Shown: positions 10,042 through 18,740 of the stretch, piece after piece
Position numbering within the stretch: position 1 is the first letter of the stretch
How the letters are laid out: every line of letters starts with the position of its first letter
Origin: Shewanella sp. Isolate11
GTDB lineage: Bacteria; Pseudomonadota; Gammaproteobacteria; Enterobacterales; Shewanellaceae
Assembly: GCF_022398315.1 (NCBI RefSeq)
Contig: NZ_JAKEVF010000003.1
Location: 1 to 64,000, forward strand
Length of the DNA stretch: 64,000 bases
Direction of reading: 5' to 3'
Program-made: the position numbers and the translations under genes
The notes under the pieces: generated by a model
What the model was told of the DNA's origin: nothing
Database searches by the model: none
What the model saw: the letters and a program-made list of their open reading frames with translations, nothing else

Positions 10042-11166
10042 TTATTTAACTAATTCTTCTAAAATTCTTTGGCATGCTTTACCATCACCATAAGGGTTGT
10101 GCGCATAACTCATCTTTTGATATGCATCAGTATCACTCAGTAGGTCATTCAAGTTAAACACTATTTGTTTAACATCAGTACCAACCAACTTAACAGTCCC
10201 TGCCTCAACGGCTTCTGGACGCTCTGTAGTGTCCCGCATAACTAAAACTGGCTTACCCAAAGAAGGGGCTTCTTCCTGAATTCCGCCAGAATCCGTAAGA
10301 ATAATATGCGCCCTGTCCATGAGGTAAATGAAAGGAAGATATTGCTGAGGCTCGATCAACAAAATATTGTCTATATCACCTAAGATACGATTTACTGGCT
10401 CTCTTACGTTAGGGTTCAAATGCATTGGATATAGGATTTGTACGTCAGAGTGGATTCTCGCTACAGTTGCCAACGCTTCACAAATTCGCTCAAATCCACC
10501 ACCAAAACTTTCCCTGCGATGACCTGTGACCAATATCAACTTTTTGTCTTCATCTAAGAAAGGAAACTGTTCGGCTATCGTATTGTTAAGGTCTGTGTCT
10601 GAGTCAATTTTGTCTTTCACCATCAATAACGCATCGATAACAGTATTACCTGTCACTATGATGTTGCTTGGATCAAAGTTTTCTTTGAGAAGATTCTGCT
10701 TAGAGGTTTCTGTCGGGGCGAAATGATACTTTGTCAACACTCCCGTCAAGCGGCGGTTTGCTTCTTCTGGCCAAGGAGAGTAAATATTACCAGTACGCAG
10801 GCCTGCCTCTACGTGCCCTACTGCAATTTGTTCATAGTAAGCGGCAAGACTCGCTGCAAAAGTGGTTGCTGTATCACCATGCACAAGCACAACATCTGGC
10901 TTAAATTCTTGGAGGACTGGTTTTAATTTTTGAATAATACCAGCGGTGACATCATTAAGTGTCTGCCCCGCTTTCATCAAATCAAGGTCGTAATCAGGTG
11001 TTATTTCGAACAATTCGAGGACTTGATCGAGCATTTCTCTATGTTGGGCTGTTACACAACACTTTGCTTCAAAACGGTCATCGGATGCAAAAGCATGAAC
11101 TAGAGGAGCCATTTTAATTGCTTCTGGACGAGTTCCAAAAACGGTAAGCACTTTCTTTTTTGTCAT
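10042..11166 (-). CDS. wecB: UDP-N-acetylglucosamine 2-epimerase WecB
   Basis: A non-hydrolysing UDP-GlcNAc 2-epimerase of 374 residues (GT-B fold). The [13 protein letters not shown] start, VHGDTATTF with Asp98, [10 protein letters not shown] with Glu120, WPEE near Glu134 and the UDP-binding [15 protein letters not shown] are all present. It makes UDP-ManNAc, the WecC substrate. The 220-base gap to wzz is the largest inside the operon and holds an inverted repeat (CTCAGC/GCTGAG, 11228-11251) without a U-tract. Confidence 0.95.
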   Translation of the reverse strand: MTKKKVLTVFGTRPEAIKMAPLVHAFASDDRFEAKCCVTAQHREMLDQVLELFEITPDYDLDLMKAGQTLNDVTAGIIQKLKPVLQEFKPDVVLVHGDTATTFAASLAAYYEQIAVGHVEAGLRTGNIYSPWPEEANRRLTGVLTKYHFAPTETSKQNLLKENFDPSNIIVTGNTVIDALLMVKDKIDSDTDLNNTIAEQFPFLDEDKKLILVTGHRRESFGGGFERICEALATVARIHSDVQILYPMHLNPNVREPVNRILGDIDNILLIEPQQYLPFIYLMDRAHIILTDSGGIQEEAPSLGKPVLVMRDTTERPEAVEAGTVKLVGTDVKQIVFNLNDLLSDTDAYQKMSYAHNPYGDGKACQRILEELVK

Positions 11167-11386
11167 TACATCTGGCCTTTTTCTGACGATTTAACTATAT
11201 TCAAATCGCTGTATTTCACATTTTCATCTCAGCCTTTTAAACCTAGCTGAGCCACTGTTCGTCCATGTTGAGACACTCGCTCTTGTTTCTAAGTAAGCGC
11301 TATCCCTTGTAAACCCGAGGTTTTACTGTTTTCCAGCTGTTTTTCTGAAAACGGTCCCAATAGGCCCTTACACTTTTTGCATAAGC

Positions 11387-12349
11387 CTAATCTTCTTTAC
11401 GTACAAAGTGACGTATGAAGACAAACATAACACCTAACATACCACCAAGCATGGTGCCTAAAACACAAATTAGAGCACGCTTTGGTTTAGCTTTTTCTTC
11501 AGGTACTAATGCTGGATCAATTGTTTTAAAAACATATTCATCACGCACATTTGCAAACATGATAGTTTTAGCCTGCTCTTCAATAAGCTTGTAAAGTACC
11601 TGACGAATATCAGCAACATTGGTTTGCGCTATCTGTTTGTTTAAGAAGTCACTGCTGCGATTAGCTTCAGCAACATCACGCTCTTTCATCACCTTGTTAA
11701 TATCTTCAACTAACCAAGTGACCCATTGCTGAGCAATATAAGGTGACAGATGTTCAACAGAAACCGTCACCATTCCGGTATCTTTAGCGGAATCAACACT
11801 AATGACTTTGCTGAATTTTTTATATGCTTCCTGCATCGAAGGCTCGGGCTTAAATGGCGCTTTTACTTCTCGGACCCATTTCTTCGCAGAAGCATCAAAA
11901 ATCGCTTCATTATAGCTAATGGTATTATCGGCCATGTTCCATTTTTCTGCGGCCATCAATTCGGGAAGTATTTGGTGTTGTTGAATAAAATCACTAGCAA
12001 ATTGACGCGATTTCATCACTTCAATCGCCATTTGGGTTTTATCTACACCACCACCGCCGCCCAGATTTATACCGGCCATTGATGCTAAACCACCAAACTG
12101 TCCAGCAAGAGCAGCCAATCCGCCACCGCCCTGCTCTTCACTTGCTGGCGCTAATAGCGCTTCAGACTTATAAATATTCGGCTGTAAAATAGCAAAAACA
12201 ACTGAACCAATAGCAAATACAGCAGTAATCGCAATAATCAACAATTTACCTTGCCAAATAACGCTAAATAACTCTCGCAGGTCGATTTCATCATCCTGTG
12301 TTGTTTGAAATCCAATATCTGCTTGATATGTATTTATTTCTTTAGACAT
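11387..12349 (-). CDS. wzz: Wzz-type polysaccharide chain-length regulator
   Basis: An inner-membrane protein of 320 residues with the Wzz layout: cytoplasmic N-terminus with DEIDLRELFSVIWQGK, a first membrane span at about 33-55, a periplasmic domain rich in helices, and a second span near 290-312 preceded by a proline-rich stretch (PALVPEEKAKPKRA). A glycine-rich insert at about 73-105 is notable. There is no C-terminal tyrosine kinase domain, so it is a PCP-1 type co-polymerase that sets polymer length with Wzy rather than a Wzc. Confidence 0.88.
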   Translation of the reverse strand: MSKEINTYQADIGFQTTQDDEIDLRELFSVIWQGKLLIIAITAVFAIGSVVFAILQPNIYKSEALLAPASEEQGGGGLAALAGQFGGLASMAGINLGGGGGVDKTQMAIEVMKSRQFASDFIQQHQILPELMAAEKWNMADNTISYNEAIFDASAKKWVREVKAPFKPEPSMQEAYKKFSKVISVDSAKDTGMVTVSVEHLSPYIAQQWVTWLVEDINKVMKERDVAEANRSSDFLNKQIAQTNVADIRQVLYKLIEEQAKTIMFANVRDEYVFKTIDPALVPEEKAKPKRALICVLGTMLGGMLGVMFVFIRHFVRKED

Positions 12350-12425
12350 TAATTATGTGTCTCTATTCATTATCATTAAAGTAAAGGCTGTCTAACCAAC
12401 TGTCCTTTACTTAAGAGTACTATAT

Positions 12426-15185
12426 TTAAATACCGGAAATCGCGGAGATAGCAACGGCTGTGTTATAAATAATTCCTGTAACTTGTGTCCACAACGTCAG
12501 ACTATCTTTATATTCGGTATCAAGTGGAACAATAATGGTATCGCCAGGGCTTAATTCTGCAGCGCTGCTAAACCACATTGAACGACTCGGCATCATTACT
12601 GAACCATTGGCTTTGATAATATAAGTTCGATCATCATCGGCACGTTTTCGAACCCCACCAGACATCGCCAAGTACTGTTCAAACGTTAGCCCTTCCTTAA
12701 ATCGATGTGTGGCTGCATGCTGAACTTCACCCATCACCGAAATCGTTTCTTTAGTGGAAGGGACGTAAAGAATATCTTGATTCTCTAGTTGTAAATCCGC
12801 CTGTTCAATGCCTACTGAAATGGCGGGCAAATCGACAACTAATCGACCCACAGCTTTAATATTTTCTAAATCTTTCAACATCAATTGTGCGTCGCTGTAA
12901 TTGACCACGTTGCCATCTTTTGATACACCACGGGTGGCGATATCACGACGCAATTGATCGGCCAATTTTTTAATTTCAATCTGTTCTTGTTGTCGAACTG
13001 ATTCACGCACAAATACCGATGACGGCAAAAATGCGTACTGGGTAAAACCACCTGCGCGAGCTATCACGTCTGAAAGCTTTTCCCCACGGCGAATGTTATA
13101 GATCCCTGGGAACTTCACTTCCCCGCGGATCTCTACCGTTTTATTTTCTTGCCAGTCTGGCGTTGTCATAACGGTAAGAATATCGCGAGATTGAAGCGTT
13201 TCATTACTCTCTACTTGTCCTGACAATGCGGCTTTTAGATTTATGTCGGTATGTTTAACCGTTGAGTATTCACCCTCTAGCACGGTACTGGTTAGCTCAG
13301 CACGTGCAGAATACGCGCCCTCCAATAAACCTCCAGCCGCCAAGACCAAATCACTAATTTTGGCTTTTTTGGCTAATGGATAAATGCCTGGGTGACGCAC
13401 TTTACCATTGATTGCAACAACCGGAGCACCTGATTTAGCATTGGCTTGAACAGTTAACTTTTCGATGATGGGGTAAAGCAGTTCGTTACGCCCCATTACA
13501 TTACTTAATTTGATTAATTCTTTATCATCAAACAAGTTAGTCAGCATTTTTTTGACTTCAGATGAGACTAATTCACTCTCTTCTTGCTTTAGTACATCGG
13601 TTTCAGTCTCATCATCACTTTCTGTAACGACAATCCCTGCTATGTTATTGCGTTTTAGCAGCTTCATCTTGTCTAGTTCAGCAAACCCTGCACCAAACAG
13701 ATCATTGCCAATTAAACTGTCACTTGTTAACGAGGTTATTTTCTCCAATCGCTCTTTAACTAATTTATTAAGTTCATAACGACTCACAGACTCATCGCTA
13801 TAGTTAAAAAACATTAACTTATCTCTCGGCTGCAGCGTTAAGTCTTGCTCGACCAATTTATCACCAATGGCTTTAGCAGGTGCAAATTGTAAGACTTCGA
13901 TGTCACCATATCGATTAAGTTCTCGAATAATTATCGCGTAGTTTAAATCGGCAGAAATGGCTAAATCGCCCCAAATAGATGGAAGCAAATCACTTATTTT
14001 TTGCCCTTCTGACCATTGATAACGACCTGGACGAACTACAGCACCGACAACTGTTATTGCATCTTCAAACCGACTCGATGCATTTTTAACTCGAATAAAA
14101 TCACCAGCTTGAGCCTTAGTTGCCTTACCTGCTGCCGAGGTTAAATCAACATTAACGATCCCACGAAGGCCATTGTTGTTATAACGCTCAATACTGCTAC
14201 TTTTAGGATAAGAACCAGGTTTGACTCCTGCAGCCATTTTAACAATATCATCAACCGTTTCATTGGCCTTTAATTCATAAATCGCTGGACGACGCACTTC
14301 GCCATCGATGCTAACTAAACCACCAACAGACGGAATAAACACTACGTCACCTGAACGTAAGCGAATATCCCCAGAAGCATCACCGCGCATGAGTAAGTCG
14401 TAAAGGTCCATGCTGCCAACAAGCTTACCATTTCGCTTTACCTGTATATCGCGAAGTGAGCCAATTTCATTCACACCGCCAGCGACAAATAGTGCTTGGG
14501 TAATGGTCGATAAACTGGAAACCGTATAAGAGCCTGGCTTATAAGCATCGCCGGCGATAAAGATTCGAATCGAACGCAACTCACCCATAGTGATGTTGGA
14601 CTCAATGCCGATCATTTGCTTTTGAATACGTTGGCTGAGTGTTTCTCGCAGTTCAGCAAAACTCAGTCCTGCAACGACGATAGGGCCTAAATCTGGAAAT
14701 TGAATCGTACCATCACGATTAATCATCAAATCGAACTCTTTGCTTTCCTTACCAAACAACTGCACTTTGATGCGATCACCTGGGCCAACCAGGTATTCAC
14801 TAGGTACTGGTACATCTGAAACAGGCGCAAAGGTGGTTGGCTCGCCTTGAAAGAGTTCATAACCAAAGCGTTTCAACTCTGATTTCTGTTTATCTTGAGC
14901 AAAATTGAATTCGTTTTCGGCGTCCTTTGAGTGGTCGACAACTTCATTAGTTACCCGAGGCTGGACAAGCTGAGGATTTTCGAGATTTTGCTGTGAGTTG
15001 TTCGAGCCACCTAATACTGACGGATCAATGCCATACTGCTTGGCTAATCGCTGCTGCTCGGAAGCGGGAAGGTTTTTAAATTGCTCTATCATTTGCGGTG
15101 ATGGGGTGATCGCTTGGGCTTGAGGCACCACCATAGATAGGGCTGCAACTGCCATTATTATGAATTTTGGGGTTTGTTGAAACAC
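12426..15185 (-). CDS. Wza-like outer-membrane polysaccharide export protein with several SLBB domains
   Basis: A protein of 919 residues, far longer than E. coli Wza (about 380). A signal peptide ends near AQA at residue 25, with no lipobox Cys. A Poly_export domain follows at about 128-210 (SEYLVGPGDRIKVQLFGKES), then repeated SLBB-type modules recognisable by ISGEVRRPAIYEL-, GAVVRPGRYQW-, NGKVRHPGIYPL-, RGEVKFPGIYNI- and MGEVQHAATHRF-like segments. It should form or line the export channel for the polymer. It is the first gene after the ops leader. No Wzb/Wzc pair is nearby, so this is not a standard group 1 capsule locus; the long protein may serve O-antigen-like or extracellular polysaccharide. 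Confidence 0.85.
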   Translation of the reverse strand: MFQQTPKFIIMAVAALSMVVPQAQAITPSPQMIEQFKNLPASEQQRLAKQYGIDPSVLGGSNNSQQNLENPQLVQPRVTNEVVDHSKDAENEFNFAQDKQKSELKRFGYELFQGEPTTFAPVSDVPVPSEYLVGPGDRIKVQLFGKESKEFDLMINRDGTIQFPDLGPIVVAGLSFAELRETLSQRIQKQMIGIESNITMGELRSIRIFIAGDAYKPGSYTVSSLSTITQALFVAGGVNEIGSLRDIQVKRNGKLVGSMDLYDLLMRGDASGDIRLRSGDVVFIPSVGGLVSIDGEVRRPAIYELKANETVDDIVKMAAGVKPGSYPKSSSIERYNNNGLRGIVNVDLTSAAGKATKAQAGDFIRVKNASSRFEDAITVVGAVVRPGRYQWSEGQKISDLLPSIWGDLAISADLNYAIIIRELNRYGDIEVLQFAPAKAIGDKLVEQDLTLQPRDKLMFFNYSDESVSRYELNKLVKERLEKITSLTSDSLIGNDLFGAGFAELDKMKLLKRNNIAGIVVTESDDETETDVLKQEESELVSSEVKKMLTNLFDDKELIKLSNVMGRNELLYPIIEKLTVQANAKSGAPVVAINGKVRHPGIYPLAKKAKISDLVLAAGGLLEGAYSARAELTSTVLEGEYSTVKHTDINLKAALSGQVESNETLQSRDILTVMTTPDWQENKTVEIRGEVKFPGIYNIRRGEKLSDVIARAGGFTQYAFLPSSVFVRESVRQQEQIEIKKLADQLRRDIATRGVSKDGNVVNYSDAQLMLKDLENIKAVGRLVVDLPAISVGIEQADLQLENQDILYVPSTKETISVMGEVQHAATHRFKEGLTFEQYLAMSGGVRKRADDDRTYIIKANGSVMMPSRSMWFSSAAELSPGDTIIVPLDTEYKDSLTLWTQVTGIIYNTAVAISAISGI

Positions 15186-15295
15186 CGATACACTCCGTTG
15201 ATTAAATCAAAGTCAGAAATGATAAGAAGGTTTTAAGTTATTAATTAAGATGTAAATTGTAAGCTATAAGCACTGAGGTTTAATTTGCTTTCGGA

Positions 15296-15307
15296 CACGC
15301 TACCGAT
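15296..15307 (-). promoter_or_regulatory. Second, partial ops element
   Basis: On the minus strand 15307-15296 reads ATCGGTAGCGTG, matching the ops core in the last 10 of 12 bases. It sits in the second copy of the 24-bp repeat, about 110 bases before the Wza-like start codon. It may be a working second loading site or a relic of repeat duplication. Confidence 0.5.
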
Positions 15308-15600
15308 TATTCCTTACATCTATGTACGCCACCCTTCGGGCTTGCTGAAGCAATTTAAAATGTTCCAGACACTTTTATCGCGTGGCGGCCAGAGGCCTTA
15401 TTCAGTACGTCCTGTACTTCACCTATAGGCCAGCATTCGCTGTTAATATTCGTTCCAGACGAATATTTGCGGCTTGCGCTTAACGAATACTCTTATTTAA
15501 TAAGAAGTTTAATTCAATGACCTTACTCAATACGTCCTGTATTTCGCCCTAAGGATCAGCTAAAGCTGTTAGCAATTGTTCCTGACAATTTGCTTTCGGA

Positions 15601-15612
15601 CACGCTACCGCC
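15601..15612 (-). promoter_or_regulatory. ops element (RfaH recruitment site), exact match
   Basis: On the minus strand 15612-15601 reads GGCGGTAGCGTG, identical to the enterobacterial ops core. It lies about 60-70 bases after a plausible promoter and about 415 bases before the Wza-like gene, in the sense direction. An RfaH-type gene is encoded just upstream. In E. coli, RNA polymerase pauses at ops and RfaH loads there to suppress termination along long operons. Confidence 0.88.
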
Positions 15613-15678
15613 CATAGGTTGCGGCTCCCAACATGCCCGTTCTTTAATAGAACTCACTAATTTTATTAAAAAAATAAA

Positions 15679-15707
15679 TTTAGATTGAATCATTAATCAA
15701 TTTTCAA
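15679..15707 (-). promoter_or_regulatory. Putative sigma-70 promoter of the polysaccharide operon
   Basis: On the minus strand TTGAAA (15707-15702), a 17-base spacer and TCTAAA (15684-15679). Both hexamers are reasonable matches and the spacing is ideal. The exact ops element then lies about 60 bases into the transcript, the usual geometry. The rest of the gap up to rfaH (15710-16003) is AT-rich with nothing else I can name, and I see no terminator after rfaH, so some read-through from rfaH is possible. Confidence 0.45.
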
Positions 15708-16003
15708 ACTAAATTAATCTTCTGACTTACAGTGAATCTCTCGCATTCAAAACAAAATGATGATGCATTGTACTGGAATAACGTTACAAACACTGCTCAA
15801 TAATACCCCAAACAAAAAAATAACTTTATTATCAACCACCTGAGAACATTAAAGAAAGACTCACATAAAACTATGCTCTAGCTGTGAAAGTCATATCTTG
15901 CACTATTTGCGATTCAAAATCACTGCTGGCTATTAAACCCCACAACATCATTTCCCCACAACAATCGTTTATATTACGCCTAATGCTATTTTTGTAACAG
16001 AAT

Positions 16004-16534
16004 TTAGCTGTCTTTAAGCTTTATAGATGCCTTATCGACCGTGACCCTTTTTTGCTGTCCCATAATCTCAAATAAAATATGGCAGCGCTTCTCGCCGCTT
16101 TGCTCGGCAAAAATCCCCTCAAGCTCGGCAAAAGGACCATCGACAAAGACGACCTTATCGCCTTGTGCAAGTTTGGGCTGTACTGCTTGTGAAGGTTCAA
16201 AATCGCTCAACTGAAAATTATTGAGCAACTTATGCTCCTGCATACGGATCGAATGAATAATACTGTCATCGATAGGTGTCATCTGTTCTTTACAGCCAAC
16301 AATACGCGAAACACCGCGAGTCGAATGAATACGACTGACACTGGTTTGTTCAGGATCAAAATGAATGAACAGATAACAGGGAAATAATGGAGAGCGTTTT
16401 ACGCTAGTTTTTCCAGCCTTGGTAACCTGCTGAGCGTGCATAGGAAGATAGGTTTCTATCTGCTGTAACTTCAAATTATCTTGCGCCCTAGTTTCACCAC
16501 GAGGTTTGCAATACAAAAGATACCAAGATTTCAT
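16004..16534 (-). CDS. rfaH: RfaH-type transcription antiterminator
   Basis: A NusG-paralogue of 176 residues (E. coli RfaH has 162). The N-terminal NGN domain shows WYLLYCKPRGETRAQDNL, the RfaH-typical SPLFPCYLFIHFDP at about 48-61 and TRGVSRIVG. The C-terminal KOW domain shows GDKVVFVDGPFAELEGIF at about 130-147. RfaH binds ops in the non-template strand of paused RNA polymerase and lets long, poorly translated operons be read through. It is transcribed towards the polysaccharide operon, whose leader has an exact ops element. AAGGAAA precedes the ATG. Confidence 0.92.
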   Translation of the reverse strand: MKSWYLLYCKPRGETRAQDNLKLQQIETYLPMHAQQVTKAGKTSVKRSPLFPCYLFIHFDPEQTSVSRIHSTRGVSRIVGCKEQMTPIDDSIIHSIRMQEHKLLNNFQLSDFEPSQAVQPKLAQGDKVVFVDGPFAELEGIFAEQSGEKRCHILFEIMGQQKRVTVDKASIKLKDS

Positions 16535-16862
16535 ACTTTCCTTAAGCGCCTAGTTTTAACCATCAAAAAACGATAGGAACCACTTTTGTCTTACAAATTA
16601 GAGGAAGGAATACTCGTAAGACACTGAAATATTCTTGAAATGCATTTAAAGTTCAAGAACAAACAGGTGACATCCAATTCACGCCAAAATCATAACAAAG
16701 ACTTATGTTGTTTGGAAACAACTTTTGCCAGCGGTTAAACTTTTTCTGAAGGTAAATCCCATTGAGTTCAATTTACATACAGTCAGGTCGATAGCAAGCG
16801 TTATCAAACTCACACAATCACCTACAACACTGTTTATTAACTACCCACTTACCCGCTGTAAA

Positions 16863-16892
16863 TTGACTTTTAGTAACTTTAGAGGGTATATA
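16863..16892 (+). promoter_or_regulatory. Putative sigma-70 promoter of the POT transporter gene
   Basis: TTGACT at 16863-16868, an 18-base spacer and TATATA at 16887-16892. It implies a 5' leader of about 200 bases before the ATG at 17103. The rest of the 568-base gap 16535-17102 holds a short perfect inverted repeat (GTTGTTT/AAACAAC, 16707-16722) and AT-rich sequence, but no gene that I can support. Confidence 0.5.
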
Positions 16893-17102
16893 AGGTGAGC
16901 TTTATTATTATTAGTTAGCTATATATAAAAAATAACAAATTCTTCAGTGCACGATTGGGATTTAACCTTAGCTTCATTGTAAAAATAATTGCATGGAGAC
17001 AGGTTCAACTCGTTGCCCGTAAGATATTGATAAAATTGTAATCATATATATTTTCTACATAGTTTTATGTAGGCAATCACAAGCGAAGGTGGAATACTTA
17101 CA

Positions 17103-18572
17103 ATGAGCGCAGCAAAACCTCAAGGGACAATGCTCGGGCATCCCAAGGGATTGTTCCTGTTGTTTACAACAGAATTATGGGAACGATTCAGTTATTACGC
17201 GATGCGAGCGATTTTGGTTTTATACCTAGTCGACGCGGTTAAAAATCAAGGTGGTCATGGTCTAGGTTGGACTCAGGCCGATGCGATTTCTCTTTACGGT
17301 ACCTTTACCGGTCTCGTTTATTTAACGCCTCTTATCGGTGGCTGGTTAGCCGATACTTACCTTGGTCAGCGTAAAGCCATCATGATTGGTGGTGCTTTAA
17401 TGGCCGCGGGTCAATTCATTTTAGGTACCCCACACGCTTGGGTTCAAGGCATGGAAACTGAGGTTTTCTATCTTGGCCTAGGTATTCTTATTTTAGGTAA
17501 CGGCCTATTTAAGCCAAACATCTCAACTATGGTAGGTGACCTATATGAAGAAGGCGACCATCGCCGTGATGGTGCATTTACCATCTTCTACATGGGTATC
17601 AACGTAGGTGCGTTCCTTTCGGGGATTATTGTTGGTTCTGTAGTTGCATATTTTGATGGTAACTTCCAAGCTGGCTTTATCTGCGCCGGTATCGGTATGA
17701 TTATCTCTTTGATCATTCAGTTCTTCTATGCACAAAAATTATTAGGTGATATTGGTCGTGTTCCTGCTGCTAAACTTGAAAAAGAAAATGAAGCAGCCAG
17801 AGGCGAAGTCCGTAAAGAGCCTTTAACTAAGGTTGAACGTGATCGTATCAAAGTAATCATGATCATGGGTCTATTTACCATCATCTTCTGGGCTGGTTTC
17901 GAGCAAGCCGGTGGTTTGATGAACCTATTCACTAACGAATTTACCGACCGCATGATCGGTACATGGGAAGTACCAACAACTTGGTTCCAATCATTGAACG
18001 CTATGTTCATCGTGATTTTTGCACCTGTTGTTGCTTCTATCTGGGTTCGTTTAGGAAAAAATGAGCCTAACTCACCAGTGAAGTTTGCTTTAGGTCTAAT
18101 CCTACTTGGTATCGGTTTCCTATTCATGATCGGTGCGGTATTAGAAATGGGTGGCGACGCCAATGCTAAATCAAGCATGTGGTGGTTAGTGGGAGCCTAC
18201 TTCTTCCATACCATGGGTGAGTTATGTCTCTCTCCAATTGGCCTTTCAATGGTCACTAAACTGGCTCCACTGCGTATTGCATCTCTAATGATGGGTGCAT
18301 GGTTCCTGTTTGTTGCTGCGGCTAACAAAATCGCCGGTGTTGTCGGTTCATTTATCGGCCATGGTGGTGAAACCGAAGAGCAATTGGCTAACGCAATGTC
18401 TATCTTCTCTGGTATCGCTATTACTGCGGCTCTTTCTGGCGTTATCCTTTACTTTATGGCAGACAAGCTTGTTGATTGGATGCACGGTGCAGAAGACTCT
18501 CACCACTCTGAAGAAAAAGCGTTAGAAGAAGAAATTGCAGTAACTGCAGAGCACGAAGCAATTAAAAGATAA
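17103..18572 (+). CDS. POT/PTR-family proton-coupled peptide transporter
   Basis: An inner-membrane transporter of 489 residues with about 14 spans. The POT signature TELWERFSYYAM (ExxER at residues 24-28) in helix 1 couples protons to di- and tripeptide uptake. GLFKPNISTMVGDLY (about residues 138-152) and FSIFYMGINVGAF-like text near 160-170 are family signatures. A charged acidic C-terminal tail follows the last span. AAGGTGGA precedes the ATG by about eight bases, and a strong terminator follows. It is transcribed alone, apart from all its minus-strand neighbours. Confidence 0.93.
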   Translation: MSAAKPQGTMLGHPKGLFLLFTTELWERFSYYAMRAILVLYLVDAVKNQGGHGLGWTQADAISLYGTFTGLVYLTPLIGGWLADTYLGQRKAIMIGGALMAAGQFILGTPHAWVQGMETEVFYLGLGILILGNGLFKPNISTMVGDLYEEGDHRRDGAFTIFYMGINVGAFLSGIIVGSVVAYFDGNFQAGFICAGIGMIISLIIQFFYAQKLLGDIGRVPAAKLEKENEAARGEVRKEPLTKVERDRIKVIMIMGLFTIIFWAGFEQAGGLMNLFTNEFTDRMIGTWEVPTTWFQSLNAMFIVIFAPVVASIWVRLGKNEPNSPVKFALGLILLGIGFLFMIGAVLEMGGDANAKSSMWWLVGAYFFHTMGELCLSPIGLSMVTKLAPLRIASLMMGAWFLFVAAANKIAGVVGSFIGHGGETEEQLANAMSIFSGIAITAALSGVILYFMADKLVDWMHGAEDSHHSEEKALEEEIAVTAEHEAIKR

Positions 18573-18640
18573 GCTCTAAATACTAGCTGCTAAATATTAG
18601 TCACTAAATACTAGTGACTAATATTCGTCAAAAACAAAAA

Positions 18641-18670
18641 CGCCTCACAATCCTAGTGAGGCGTTTTTTT
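18641..18670 (+). terminator. Rho-independent terminator after the POT gene
   Basis: An 8-bp perfect stem CGCCTCAC/GTGAGGCG (18641-18648 and 18656-18663) with a 7-base loop, followed by seven T residues. An A-run on the other side lets it also act on minus-strand transcripts. Confidence 0.9.
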
Positions 18671-18740
18671 ATGTGGGTACTTTATACGAAAAATATACAG
18701 CTTAAGACTTTAGCTTAAGACGTTAACTCACGGCTAGCGG

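Larger units (their letters stand above)
15281..15630. repeat. Leader mosaic of hairpin repeats between two ops copies
   Basis: A 24-bp stretch is repeated exactly at 15282-15305 and 15587-15610; each copy ends in the ops core. Between them are two related blocks with the TACGTCCTGTA core (about 15397-15434 and 15519-15560) and hairpins sharing a TTCC(A/T)GA-like loop. The clearest is a perfect 8-bp stem at 15445-15452/15460-15467; a second, slightly imperfect one is at 15571-15594, and a weaker one near 15360-15375. It looks like a degenerate tandem array of intergenic repeats inside the transcribed leader. Confidence 0.75.

Noticed and set aside
11228..11251. Inverted repeat CTCAGC/GCTGAG in the wzz-wecB gap
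   Set aside because: A short stem with a long loop and no U-tract; not enough for a terminator or regulatory call.
16707..16722. Perfect 7-bp inverted repeat GTTGTTT/AAACAAC before the POT gene
   Set aside because: A two-base loop and no T-run; it could be an operator, but nothing ties it to a known regulator.
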